Positions 8,982-16,179 of a stretch of DNA of 64,000 nucleotides are shown in pieces. Below the pieces are notes generated by a model. That model made no database searches. It saw only the letters and a list, made by a program, of their open reading frames with translations, and was not told where the DNA came from. Numbering within the stretch: the stretch's first letter is position 1; each line of letters starts with the position of its first letter. The position numbers and the translations under genes were made by a program. The DNA comes from Gammaproteobacteria bacterium (GTDB taxonomy: Bacteria; Pseudomonadota; Gammaproteobacteria; JACKNK01), in NCBI GenBank assembly GCA_024234955.1, contig JACKNK010000005.1, forward strand, positions 124,001 to 188,000, in the 5' to 3' direction.

Positions 8982-9664
8982 TCCGATGCCTCCACTTCGG
9001 CCAGATGTGCGAGCAGGCTCGCCAGTTCGGCACCCACCTTGAGCCCCAGGGCCAGATACAGCAGCGGCAGGGTGCCGGCGGAAAACAGCTCGCCCAGCAC
9101 ACCCTGATGCAGCCAGGGCGTCATGAACGCCTGATCCAGCGTCAGCGCCCAGAGCCCGATGACGATGAAACTCGCGCCAGCCAAACCCTCGATCCAACCC
9201 AGCGCACTGTGCGAAACCGCGCGCGAAGGCCGAGCCAGCAGAGGCAGGAAAAACGCCGCTGCCAACACCACGCCACCCTGAAACCCCCCGCCGGGCGTCA
9301 GATGCCCATGCACGACGATATACATCCCCACCAGCATCAGGAATGGGAACACCAGGTCGGCACCGTGACGCAGGATGAACCCGCCTTCCGGATCGCGGCG
9401 TTGCCCGCCGCCCAGCCCGGACAGGATCAGCCCGGTCGCGGTCGCCGCCGTGAACAGGATCGCGATCTCACCCAGCGTATCCAGGCCACGATAGCCCAGC
9501 ACCACCGACGTCACGATATTGGCGGCGCCCACCTGTTCCGGTGCCGCCGCCAGGATGTCCTTGCCGATGCGCATCGGGGCCTGGCCCAATTCAAAGCGCA
9601 GAAACATCACGCTCAACAGGAACAGCAAGCCAAGGGTGAACAACAAAGCGGCGGCCTTACGCAT
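8978..9664 (-). CDS. MbhE-MrpB fusion subunit
   Basis: 228 aa. The N-terminal part (about 1-85) resembles MbhE, the small hydrogenase-complex subunit (GYRGLDTLGEIAILFTAA). The C-terminal part is MrpB/MnhB-like, with VHGHLTPGGGFQGGVVLA. About six membrane segments are expected. The MbhE motif is seen in Mbh/Mbx complexes and in long MrpA C-termini, and supports assigning the operon to the Mrp-related respiratory complexes. The start ATG overlaps a small upstream frame. The gene ends in an ATGA overlap with the MrpC-like gene. Confidence 0.85.
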   Translation of the reverse strand: MRKAAALLFTLGLLFLLSVMFLRFELGQAPMRIGKDILAAAPEQVGAANIVTSVVLGYRGLDTLGEIAILFTAATATGLILSGLGGGQRRDPEGGFILRHGADLVFPFLMLVGMYIVVHGHLTPGGGFQGGVVLAAAFFLPLLARPSRAVSHSALGWIEGLAGASFIVIGLWALTLDQAFMTPWLHQGVLGELFSAGTLPLLYLALGLKVGAELASLLAHLAEVEASE

Positions 9665-9815
9665 TCCGGACCCCCGTGAAAAGCGGATTCTGTAGCGGGA
9701 GCGCGATCCCCGACATCAGCCCCAAACGCGTGCAGCCCGCATTACGTTCAAAACCAATGAATCGCTGCGTCCTGCGCGCGTTCTCCGCGCCGCTGCGTTG
9801 CATGCGGTCATTCAT
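9657..9815 (-). CDS. Candidate 52-aa bridging ORF between MbhD-like and MbhE-MrpB-like genes
   Basis: A 52-codon frame overlaps the stop of the MbhD-like gene by 8 nt and the start of the MbhE-MrpB gene by 8 nt, covering a 143-bp gap. The peptide has a basic N-terminal half and a hydrophobic C-terminal part (GLMSGIALPLQNPLF). I do not recognise it. It could be a coupling peptide, a small accessory subunit, or chance. A second frame from the ATG at 9811 runs 31 codons and stops early. Confidence 0.25.
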   Translation of the reverse strand: MNDRMQRSGAENARRTQRFIGFERNAGCTRLGLMSGIALPLQNPLFTGVRNA

Positions 9816-10062
9816 TCGAACCACCCACGCGCCAAAGGCCGAGACGGCGCAGTGCCAAGGCGAGGATCAGACTGCTCAGCCCACCCCCGACAGCGGCCTC
9901 GGTAAGCGCCACATCCGGCGCACGCAACCACACGAACAGAACCGAAAGGGCCAACGAGACCACCGCGAACGCGGCCACCGCCGCCACCGCATTCCTCAGC
10001 AACAGTGCCGCCAAGGCCGCGATCAACATGATCAGCACGAGGAGTGCCGCGAGCATCATCAT
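9808..10062 (-). CDS. MbhD-like / MrpA C-terminal-type small membrane subunit (DUF4040)
   Basis: 84 aa with two to three membrane segments. The family motif WLRAPDVALTEAAVGGGL is clear. In Mrp antiporters this domain is the C-terminal part of MrpA; in Mbh/Mbx complexes it is a separate small subunit, as here. The ATG at 10062 overlaps the MrpG-like stop (ATGA). The longer frame lies inside the MrpG-like gene and is rejected. Confidence 0.85.
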   Translation of the reverse strand: MMMLAALLVLIMLIAALAALLLRNAVAAVAAFAVVSLALSVLFVWLRAPDVALTEAAVGGGLSSLILALALRRLGLWRVGGSNE

Positions 10063-10403
10063 GAGTCCTGCTCCACACGCTGCACCACGGGATTTTTCAA
10101 GGCCTCCGATTTCCAGGACTCCTTTTTCCAGGCCTCGATCCCGGCGATATGAATCGCACGGGCGATGGTTGAAGACCCGATCGGGTTGGTCAGCAGGATG
10201 AATCCCGCGATCACCGCCAACTTCGGCCACCACCCCGGAATCAACAGCGCGATCCCGATCAAAAAGGCCAACGCCCCCAATGTGACCGCCTTGGTGCCGG
10301 ACTGAATCCGGTTATACACATCCGGCATGCGCAGCAGCCCGAGGGCCCCGAGCAGGCAGAACGCCGCACCGACCACCAGGAACAAATCCGCAAGCAGCCT
10401 CAT
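10059..10403 (-). CDS. MrpG-like subunit
   Basis: 114 aa with three membrane segments. Typical MrpG/MnhG sequence is present (GALGLLRMPDVYNRIQSGTKAVTLG, and FILLTNPIGSSTIARAIH). A Lys/Glu-rich tail of about 25 residues follows the last segment. MrpG is a small subunit at the distal end of the Mrp module. ATGA overlaps join it to the MrpF-like gene before it and the MbhD-like gene after it. Confidence 0.9.
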   Translation of the reverse strand: MRLLADLFLVVGAAFCLLGALGLLRMPDVYNRIQSGTKAVTLGALAFLIGIALLIPGWWPKLAVIAGFILLTNPIGSSTIARAIHIAGIEAWKKESWKSEALKNPVVQRVEQDS

Positions 10404-10678
10404 TGCTCTTCCTCCGTGCCGGATCGATGACCTTCAATGGCGCGCGCAATGGCGACCACCCCGACAAACGAAAGCACCCCATAAATCAGTGCAACATCGA
10501 GATACAGCGCATTCCCAAAGATCGCTGCGATACCGACGATCGCGACCGTAAACAACACCCCCAGGGTATCGGCGGCAATCACCCGATCGGCTGCACCCGG
10601 CCCCAGCAAGAGTCGCAACATGGCGAGCACCAGGGCCAGGACCATCATCCCGACCGCCAGTTGTTCCAGACCCGTCAT
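10400..10678 (-). CDS. MrpF-like subunit
   Basis: 92 aa with three membrane segments. The MrpF/MnhF motif LLLGPGAADRVIAADTL is clear, followed by the Asp-containing segment ALYLDVALIYGVLSFVG. The start is the ATG in an ATGA overlap with the MrpE-like gene; the longer frame overlaps that gene and is rejected. It belongs to the E-F-G trio that opens Mrp-type modules of this family. Confidence 0.9.
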   Translation of the reverse strand: MTGLEQLAVGMMVLALVLAMLRLLLGPGAADRVIAADTLGVLFTVAIVGIAAIFGNALYLDVALIYGVLSFVGVVAIARAIEGHRSGTEEEQ

Positions 10679-11196
10679 TTCAGGAACCCCCTCAGATGAC
10701 GCTCGAAACCGGCGGCGATTTCCGCCGTTGCCGCGTCGATGTCCTCGCTGCCGTTGACATCGACCCAATGCACCAGCAGGCGGTCATCGTCGATATCCAC
10801 CGCCAAGGTACCGGGCGTGAGCGTGATGCTGTTGGCCAGCGCGAGCTTGCCCAGCGGCGATGTGAGCGCGGTGCGCACCTCGACGAATCCGGGATTGAGC
10901 GGCAGGGTCGGCGACAGGACGCGCCGCGCCATATCCAGATTGGCGCGCACCAGAGCCATCAGGAAAAAGCCCAGCCAGCGAAGAAAATGCACCGGCGCCG
11001 AAGAAGTCAGGCGCACCCCCGAAAAGATACCCAGATGCGGTTCTGCCAGGGCGGTGACCATCAGGACCAACAGCGCGCCAATCACCCATTCCTGTGCATC
11101 GAATCGCCCGAGCAGCGCTGCCCACAACAGGAACAGCAGTCCGGCGACGAACAGGCGGATACCAAAAGTCACAGTTGCAACCGGCGTACGGGACAC
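10675..11196 (-). CDS. MrpE-like subunit (first gene of the Mbx-like operon)
   Basis: 173 aa. Two N-terminal membrane segments precede a soluble domain with the MrpE motif LALANSITLTPGTLAVDI. The start is a GTG preceded by a GGGGGAA ribosome-binding site a few nt upstream. As the first gene of the operon its promoter should lie in 11197-11500, but I see no good -35/-10 pair there. It overlaps the MrpF-like gene by ATGA. Confidence 0.88.
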   Translation of the reverse strand: MSRTPVATVTFGIRLFVAGLLFLLWAALLGRFDAQEWVIGALLVLMVTALAEPHLGIFSGVRLTSSAPVHFLRWLGFFLMALVRANLDMARRVLSPTLPLNPGFVEVRTALTSPLGKLALANSITLTPGTLAVDIDDDRLLVHWVDVNGSEDIDAATAEIAAGFERHLRGFLK

Positions 11197-11500
11197 ACGC
11201 TTCCCCCTGATCAGTAACCAGATCCGGACAACCAGGAACGCTGACAGGATTCTGAGTAGCCGAGCTTAGGGTGCTGCTTGCTGAATTCCAGCCCCGCCGC
11301 AAGCAATCATTGACCCAGTTCGGATCGGCATACGGCGACACATGAAAATGCGCCAACGCGGTTCAGGAAACCGGCCCGTGGTGCAGATTCTGCGCAACCT
11401 TGGCGCACAACAAATTTGAACAGGCGAGCAATGAAACCTGCCCATCTGCCACATTTGACATCCGCAATCAGACCAACCCCCTCTCGATTCTTGTCCCAAC
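11197..11500. other. Intergenic region upstream of the Mbx-like operon; no gene seen
   Basis: About 300 bp lie between the MrpE-like start and the tracrRNA terminator. I see no convincing gene. It must hold the promoter of the long minus-strand operon, but no clear sigma70 or sigma54 promoter is visible. A perfect TTGACA lies on the plus strand at 11455-11460, but no -10 follows at the right distance. Confidence 0.5.
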
Positions 11501-11530
11501 AAAAAAGCCCGTCGAAAACTCGACGGGCTT
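11501..11530 (-). terminator. Rho-independent terminator of the tracrRNA
   Basis: The stem AAGCCCGTCGA / TCGACGGGCTT has a short loop and is followed on the minus strand by six T residues (11506-11501). It forms the 3' hairpin of the tracrRNA. Confidence 0.85.
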
Positions 11531-11580
11531 GGGTTCGGCTTTAAAGCCTTATTGCAGCAACGGCTCTCACCCCGGATGAC

Positions 11581-11586
11581 TACAAT
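11581..11586 (+). promoter_or_regulatory. Putative -10 element for cas9 inside the anti-repeat
   Basis: TACAAT (five of six matches to TATAAT) lies 45 bp upstream of the cas9 ATG, at the plus-strand end of the anti-repeat. The corresponding end of the array repeats reads TACACT. No strong -35 is visible. Neisseria II-C repeats carry a promoter at the equivalent place, so the anti-repeat may serve cas9 in the same way. Confidence 0.4.
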
Positions 11587-11630
11587 GGACCGAAGCCTAC
11601 AACAACTATCGCAAGAAATGGAGGTCTGCA

Positions 11631-14600
11631 ATGTCGCGCCTGAACGACAACGTTGCATACGTGTTAGGACTGGACATTGGCATCGCATCAGTGGGTGCCG
11701 CATTAATCGGGGATGGCGCGATACACGGTCTGCACGTCAGAGCCTTCGACAAAGCGGAAACCGCAAAAGAAGGCGACCCCTTAAACAAAATCCGCCGTGA
11801 AGCACGCGGCACGCGGCGCCGACTTCGCCGCCGTGCTTATCGGCTACTTCGGTTGCGCCAAAGAATGGTGCTGGAGGGCATCCTCCCGGATGAACACTCC
11901 ATTCCAATGACCATAGCGGCAACCCCGTGGGCGTTGCGTGCCGACGGCTTGGATCGACTCCTAAACGCAGAAGAGTGGGCTGCCGTTCTCTACCACATCG
12001 TCAAACATCGGGGTTTTCAATCAACTCGAAAAAGCGACATCCAAGACGACGAAAAAGCCGGGCAGATGCTCAGTGCGGTGACAGAAAATCAGAAGCGAAG
12101 ACAGGAAGGCGGTTGGCGGACGGTAGGTGAAATGCTTGCCCACGATCCCAAGTATGAGGAAAGCAAACGCAACAAAGATGGCCAATACCAGCACACGCTG
12201 TCGCGCAGTGACCTGGAACACGAACTGGCGACATTGTTTGAACAGCAACGAGCGCTTGGTAACACACACGCTTCGTCCAGTTTCCAGCAACTGGTCCACA
12301 AATTGTTGATGGCACGCCGCCCCGCTCTTTCTGGCGACGCCCTACTGGCGATGGTCGGAAGATGCACATTTGAACCTGACGAATTTCGAGCGCCCAAGGC
12401 GAGTATCAGTTTCGAACGATTTATCTGGTTGCAAAAACTCAACAACTTGCGAGTTGGCGCTCCGGGCGACATGCACCCACTATCTCCCAATGATCGTCAG
12501 ACGCTCATTCAGCTCCCGTTCGAACAAGCCTCCCTGAAGTACCAACAGGTGCGCGCAAAACTTGGTATTCCACCCGACCATCGATTCAACAGCCTGAATT
12601 ACCGCATCAGGAAGGAAAGCGAAGACGAACTCGCCACTGAGAAGGCGATGCTCTTTGAAGCAAGGGCGTTTCACAAATTACGTCGTGCATATTTGGCGGC
12701 CGGGCTTTCTGATTTCTGGGCGCGTGACGCCTGTGACGATGAACGTCTGGATTACTTGGCGTACGCGCAAAGTGTGTACAAAAACGATGCCGAGGCCCGT
12801 GAGTTTCTTAACGAACAAGGGGTGGAACCCACCATCATCGACGCAGTCCTCGCCGTTCCGTTTGATGGATTTGGGCATCTTTCCCTCAAGGCGATTCGAA
12901 AATTGTTGCCTTATCTGGAACAAGGGCTTCGCTATGACGAAGCTGTGCAAGCATCAGGTTATCGCCATCACAGCCACTTGGTCAGCCAGACAAAACAACG
13001 TTACCTGCCGCGCATCCAACACGATGAATTTCGCAACCCGGTGGTATATCGAGCGCTGAATCAGGCAAGAAAGCTGGTAAACGCCATCGTTCGCGAATAC
13101 GGACCACCGTCCAGCATCCATATCGAACTAGCCCGCGACCTCAGCCGACCGTTCAAGGAGCGCAAGGACATCGAGCGCGATCAAGCCAAATACCAGGAAC
13201 GTAAGGAACAGGATGTCCAATGGTTCAAGACGACTTTCGGCTTGGAACCCCGTAAAGACCAGCTCACCAAATCACGCCTCTATCGGGAGCAGGACGGTCA
13301 ATGTGCTTACACTCGAAAGCCAATCCGCCCGGAGTGGCTGTTGCGCGACAACTATGTCGAAATCGATCACGCCCTACCCTACTCGCGTAGTTTCGACGAC
13401 GGCATGAACAACAAAGTACTGGTGCTGACCGCCGAAAACCGGAACAAAGGCAATCGCACGCCCTACGAATACCTTGATGGCGCGAACGACAGCGCCGCAT
13501 GGCGGCTGTTTGAGGCCAGCATTCGCGGCAATCCCAAATACCGGAAAGCGAAACGCGACCGGCTACTAAGAAAAGATTTCAGTGAACAAGCCGCCGAAGG
13601 CTTTCGTGAAAGAAATCTCAGCGACACCCGCTATATCGCCCGTGCGTTCAAACGCATGATCGATGAACACCTTCAACTCGCGGAAGACGCCAAGGCCAAG
13701 CGTAGCGTGGTCGTCAGCGGGCAACTTACCGCCTTTCTGCGTCATCACTGGGGCCTTACAAAAATCCGCAAGGATGGCGACAAACACCATGCACTCGACG
13801 CAGCCGTTGTCGCGGCCTGTGGCCACGACCTCGTCAAACGCCTGTCTGACTACGCACGACACGGCGAATTGAAACAGGTTCGCAGCGGATTCACCGACCC
13901 TACAAGCGGCGAAATCCTGGATATGAGTGCGCTACGAAAACTTGATGCAGACTTTCCCCGGCCCTGGCCCTGGTTTCGCGATGAACTTACAGCCCGCTTA
14001 TCGGACAACCCTAGCACTGCACTCGCCAATATCCCGGATTACCCCAAAGAACTGGCGGAAGCGGCACACCCCATCCGAGTTTCCCGGCCACCCAGACGAC
14101 GCGGAACAGGTCAGGCCCATCACGAGACCATTCGCTCCACTCGACTCGCGTCTGAGGGGCTTAGCGTCATCAAGACGCCGATAACCAAGCTAAAACTCAA
14201 AGACATCCCCCGGATAGTCGGTTTCGACGACCCTCGCAATGCCGCTCTGATCAAGGCCCTGCAGGAACGACTTATTGCCCACGGCGATAAGCCGGACCAA
14301 GCATTCAAGGAAGCGCTCTATAAACCCGGTCGAAGTGAACCCCGCCCCCAAGTCAAAACCGTCAAATTGACCGATACACAGAAAAGCGGCCACCCAGTCC
14401 GACACGGCATCGCCAATAACGGCGACATGGTCCGCATCGACCTGTTTACAAATGGCAAACACTTCTTCGTGGTGCCTTTGTACGTGGCCGACGCGGTGAA
14501 AGCTCAGATACCCAATCGTGCCGTTATCGGAGGCAAGGCCGAAGACCAATGGACAGAAATGAATCCAAGCCAAGGCACCCACTTTTTGTTCAGCGTGTAT

Positions 14601-14870
14601 CCAGGCGACTGGCTAAAGCTCCAATTCAAAGGCAAGCCTTCGATTGAAGGCTATTTCGGCTCGATGGACCGTTCCACCGGCGCCATCTCGATATGGACGC
14701 ACGATCGTTCCCACAACGTCGGCAAAGCGGGGCTGATTCGGAGTATCGGCATAAAAACGGCATTGAACGTGCAGAAGTTTCACGTCGATGTACTGGGAAA
14801 CCTGCATCCTGCCGCACCGGAGGAACGACAACCGCTACCCGTCTCGGGCGATCAGGCAAAGGATCGGTAG
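11631..14870 (+). CDS. cas9: CRISPR-associated endonuclease Cas9, type II-C
   Basis: 1079 aa, the size of compact II-C enzymes such as N. meningitidis Cas9. Domains in order: RuvC-I (YVLGLDIGIASVG, Asp15), Arg-rich bridge helix (about 54-80), recognition lobe, RuvC-II (SSIHIELARDLSR, Glu499), HNH (YVEIDHALPYSRSFDD, Asp579 and His580, with NNKVLVLTAENRNKGN following), RuvC-III (DKHHALDAAVVAA, His719, His720, Asp723), and a C-terminal PAM-interacting region. All expected catalytic residues are present, so it should be an active RNA-guided dual nuclease. The start has AATGGAGG upstream. The PAM cannot be read from this sequence. Base composition is visibly less GC-rich than the neighbours, suggesting acquisition by transfer. 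Confidence 0.97.
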   Translation: MSRLNDNVAYVLGLDIGIASVGAALIGDGAIHGLHVRAFDKAETAKEGDPLNKIRREARGTRRRLRRRAYRLLRLRQRMVLEGILPDEHSIPMTIAATPWALRADGLDRLLNAEEWAAVLYHIVKHRGFQSTRKSDIQDDEKAGQMLSAVTENQKRRQEGGWRTVGEMLAHDPKYEESKRNKDGQYQHTLSRSDLEHELATLFEQQRALGNTHASSSFQQLVHKLLMARRPALSGDALLAMVGRCTFEPDEFRAPKASISFERFIWLQKLNNLRVGAPGDMHPLSPNDRQTLIQLPFEQASLKYQQVRAKLGIPPDHRFNSLNYRIRKESEDELATEKAMLFEARAFHKLRRAYLAAGLSDFWARDACDDERLDYLAYAQSVYKNDAEAREFLNEQGVEPTIIDAVLAVPFDGFGHLSLKAIRKLLPYLEQGLRYDEAVQASGYRHHSHLVSQTKQRYLPRIQHDEFRNPVVYRALNQARKLVNAIVREYGPPSSIHIELARDLSRPFKERKDIERDQAKYQERKEQDVQWFKTTFGLEPRKDQLTKSRLYREQDGQCAYTRKPIRPEWLLRDNYVEIDHALPYSRSFDDGMNNKVLVLTAENRNKGNRTPYEYLDGANDSAAWRLFEASIRGNPKYRKAKRDRLLRKDFSEQAAEGFRERNLSDTRYIARAFKRMIDEHLQLAEDAKAKRSVVVSGQLTAFLRHHWGLTKIRKDGDKHHALDAAVVAACGHDLVKRLSDYARHGELKQVRSGFTDPTSGEILDMSALRKLDADFPRPWPWFRDELTARLSDNPSTALANIPDYPKELAEAAHPIRVSRPPRRRGTGQAHHETIRSTRLASEGLSVIKTPITKLKLKDIPRIVGFDDPRNAALIKALQERLIAHGDKPDQAFKEALYKPGRSEPRPQVKTVKLTDTQKSGHPVRHGIANNGDMVRIDLFTNGKHFFVVPLYVADAVKAQIPNRAVIGGKAEDQWTEMNPSQGTHFLFSVYPGDWLKLQFKGKPSIEGYFGSMDRSTGAISIWTHDRSHNVGKAGLIRSIGIKTALNVQKFHVDVLGNLHPAAPEERQPLPVSGDQAKDR

Positions 14871-14871
14871 C

Positions 14872-15789
14872 ATGGCTTGGCGCAGTCTGGTTGTGACCCA
14901 ACCAGCGCGAATGACGCTTTCCCAGCGAGCTCTTCGCCTTCGACAGGACGATCTGGACGTTCGTGTGCCACTCGAAGACGTCGCCGTGGTGGTCATCGAC
15001 CAACCACAAGTCTTGATGACCGCCGCGTTGCTCTCGGCGATGGCAGATGCGGGAATTGCCGTCATAACCGTCAATGGAAGCCACCACCCTAACGGCGTGC
15101 TACTTCCCTACCTGCCACACAGCCGCACCTTAAAAGTGTTGCGTGCCCAAATAAACCTGGGAATGCCGCACCGAAAACAGCTCTGGAAGCACATTGTCCA
15201 ACGCAAAATTGCCAATCAAGCTGCTGTTTTGGAACTTCAAGGCCACGAACAGGCCGCGCACCGCCTGACCGCGATGGTGAAGGAAGTCCGATCCGGAGAC
15301 ACCCACAATCACGAATCACAAGCCGCACGCCTGCACTTCCGCACCTTGCTTGGCGAAAACTTTACTCGCCGCCAGGAACGGCTTCACAACTTTGCGATGG
15401 ATTACAGCTACGCCATCGTGCGTGGCGCTATCGCCCGCAGTTTGGTAATGCATGGCTTCGTCACAGCACTCGGCCTTCACCATCGCAGCGAACAAAACGC
15501 CTTCAATCTTGCCGACGACTTATTGGAGCCATTCCGGCCCATCGTTGACCTGTATGTTTTGCAGCGTTTCCCACGCGATAGCGATGAACGTGGGTTGAAC
15601 CGCGATGACAAAGCACAACTTGTCCGGCTACTGCATCACGATATCGGACAAACAGAAGAAAACGACAGCAAAGGACGATGCACCGTGTTAACCGGAGTGG
15701 AAAACGCCGTCATCAGTCTCATTCAACGCCTCAACGACGGCGGATCTCGGCTCTGCCTGCCGCAATTTCCGCTTTCCGCACCTCAATGA
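14872..15789 (+). CDS. cas1: CRISPR-associated integrase Cas1, type II
   Basis: 305 aa. Cas1 joins new spacers to the array as a complex with Cas2. Metal-binding residues are recognisable: Glu148 (HNHESQAARLHF), His203/204 (LGLHHRSEQNAFNLADD) and acidic residues in DDLLEPFRP. The ATG lies 1 nt after the cas9 stop; an upstream in-frame start lies inside cas9 and is rejected. It overlaps cas2 as ATGA. No csn2 or cas4 is present, which defines subtype II-C. Confidence 0.96.
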   Translation: MAWRSLVVTQPARMTLSQRALRLRQDDLDVRVPLEDVAVVVIDQPQVLMTAALLSAMADAGIAVITVNGSHHPNGVLLPYLPHSRTLKVLRAQINLGMPHRKQLWKHIVQRKIANQAAVLELQGHEQAAHRLTAMVKEVRSGDTHNHESQAARLHFRTLLGENFTRRQERLHNFAMDYSYAIVRGAIARSLVMHGFVTALGLHHRSEQNAFNLADDLLEPFRPIVDLYVLQRFPRDSDERGLNRDDKAQLVRLLHHDIGQTEENDSKGRCTVLTGVENAVISLIQRLNDGGSRLCLPQFPLSAPQ

Positions 15790-16118
15790 GCAACGAGACC
15801 CGTCGATTCATGAGAATGCTGGTGTTTTTCGATCTACCCACGATCACCAAAGCGGACAAGCGTGCTTACACCTTGTTTCGCCGATTTCTCATTCAGGACG
15901 GTTACGACATGATCCAGTGGTCAGTGTACGGACGCATTGTGAACGGCCATGACGACATGGTGACCCACCTAAAGCGGCTAAACGCGACCTTGCCCCCAGC
16001 CGGGTCGGTACGCTGTCTGATGATCAGTGAAAAACAATTCACCGCAATGAAACTGCTTGTCGGCACTAGAAAAAAACAGGAAACCGCCGTAAATGCCGAA
16101 CAGATGCTCCTGTTTTAA
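15786..16118 (+). CDS. cas2: CRISPR-associated protein Cas2
   Basis: 110 aa with the ferredoxin-like Cas2 fold (RMLVFFDLPTITKADKRAY, Asp16; then GYDMIQWSVYGRIV). It is the structural partner of Cas1 in spacer acquisition. The start is the ATG in an ATGA overlap with cas1; a longer frame upstream overlaps cas1 and has no Cas2 sequence. It is the last gene of the cas operon, and a bidirectional hairpin follows. Confidence 0.96.
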   Translation: MSNETRRFMRMLVFFDLPTITKADKRAYTLFRRFLIQDGYDMIQWSVYGRIVNGHDDMVTHLKRLNATLPPAGSVRCLMISEKQFTAMKLLVGTRKKQETAVNAEQMLLF

Positions 16119-16134
16119 AGAAAATTCACGGCAC

Positions 16135-16170
16135 AAAAAAGCCCGCGCCCTTTGCAGGACGCGGGCTTTA
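16135..16170 (-). terminator. Terminator between cas2 and the CRISPR array (functional on minus strand, possibly both)
   Basis: GCCCGCG (16141-16147) pairs with CGCGGGC (16160-16166); the inverted repeat extends to nine of ten bases. On the minus strand six T residues follow (16140-16135), which should end transcripts coming out of the array. On the plus strand only CTTTA follows, so it would stop cas transcripts less well. Confidence 0.75.
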
Positions 16171-16179
16171 ACCAGCGGT

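Larger units (their letters stand above)
11501..11590 (-). ncRNA. tracrRNA (type II-C)
   Basis: On the minus strand, a stretch complementary to the CRISPR repeat is followed by type II-C tracrRNA structure. The upper anti-repeat (11564-11585) pairs with 21 nt of the repeat, with one G-U wobble. The lower part (11551-11558) pairs with the first 8 nt of the repeat (GTTGTAGC). Between them lies the bulge expected in such duplexes. The next segment reads GCAATAAGGC and then the small hairpin GGCTTTAAAGCC, closely resembling the Neisseria meningitidis tracrRNA. A terminator ends it. The exact 5' end is not defined; about 11590-11600 is likely. Confidence 0.88.

Noticed and set aside
5231..11196. 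Stand-alone Mrp Na+/H+ antiporter operon
   Set aside because: The Mrp-like genes run without a break into NuoH/B/C/D homologues and an electron-input protein, so they are part of a redox-driven complex.
11455..11460. Perfect TTGACA as a promoter
   Set aside because: No -10 element follows at 16-18 bp on the plus strand, and the gene that way (cas9) is too far.
11266..11703. 145-codon minus-strand frame across the tracrRNA and cas9 start
   Set aside because: It overlaps the tracrRNA and its terminator and shows no protein features.
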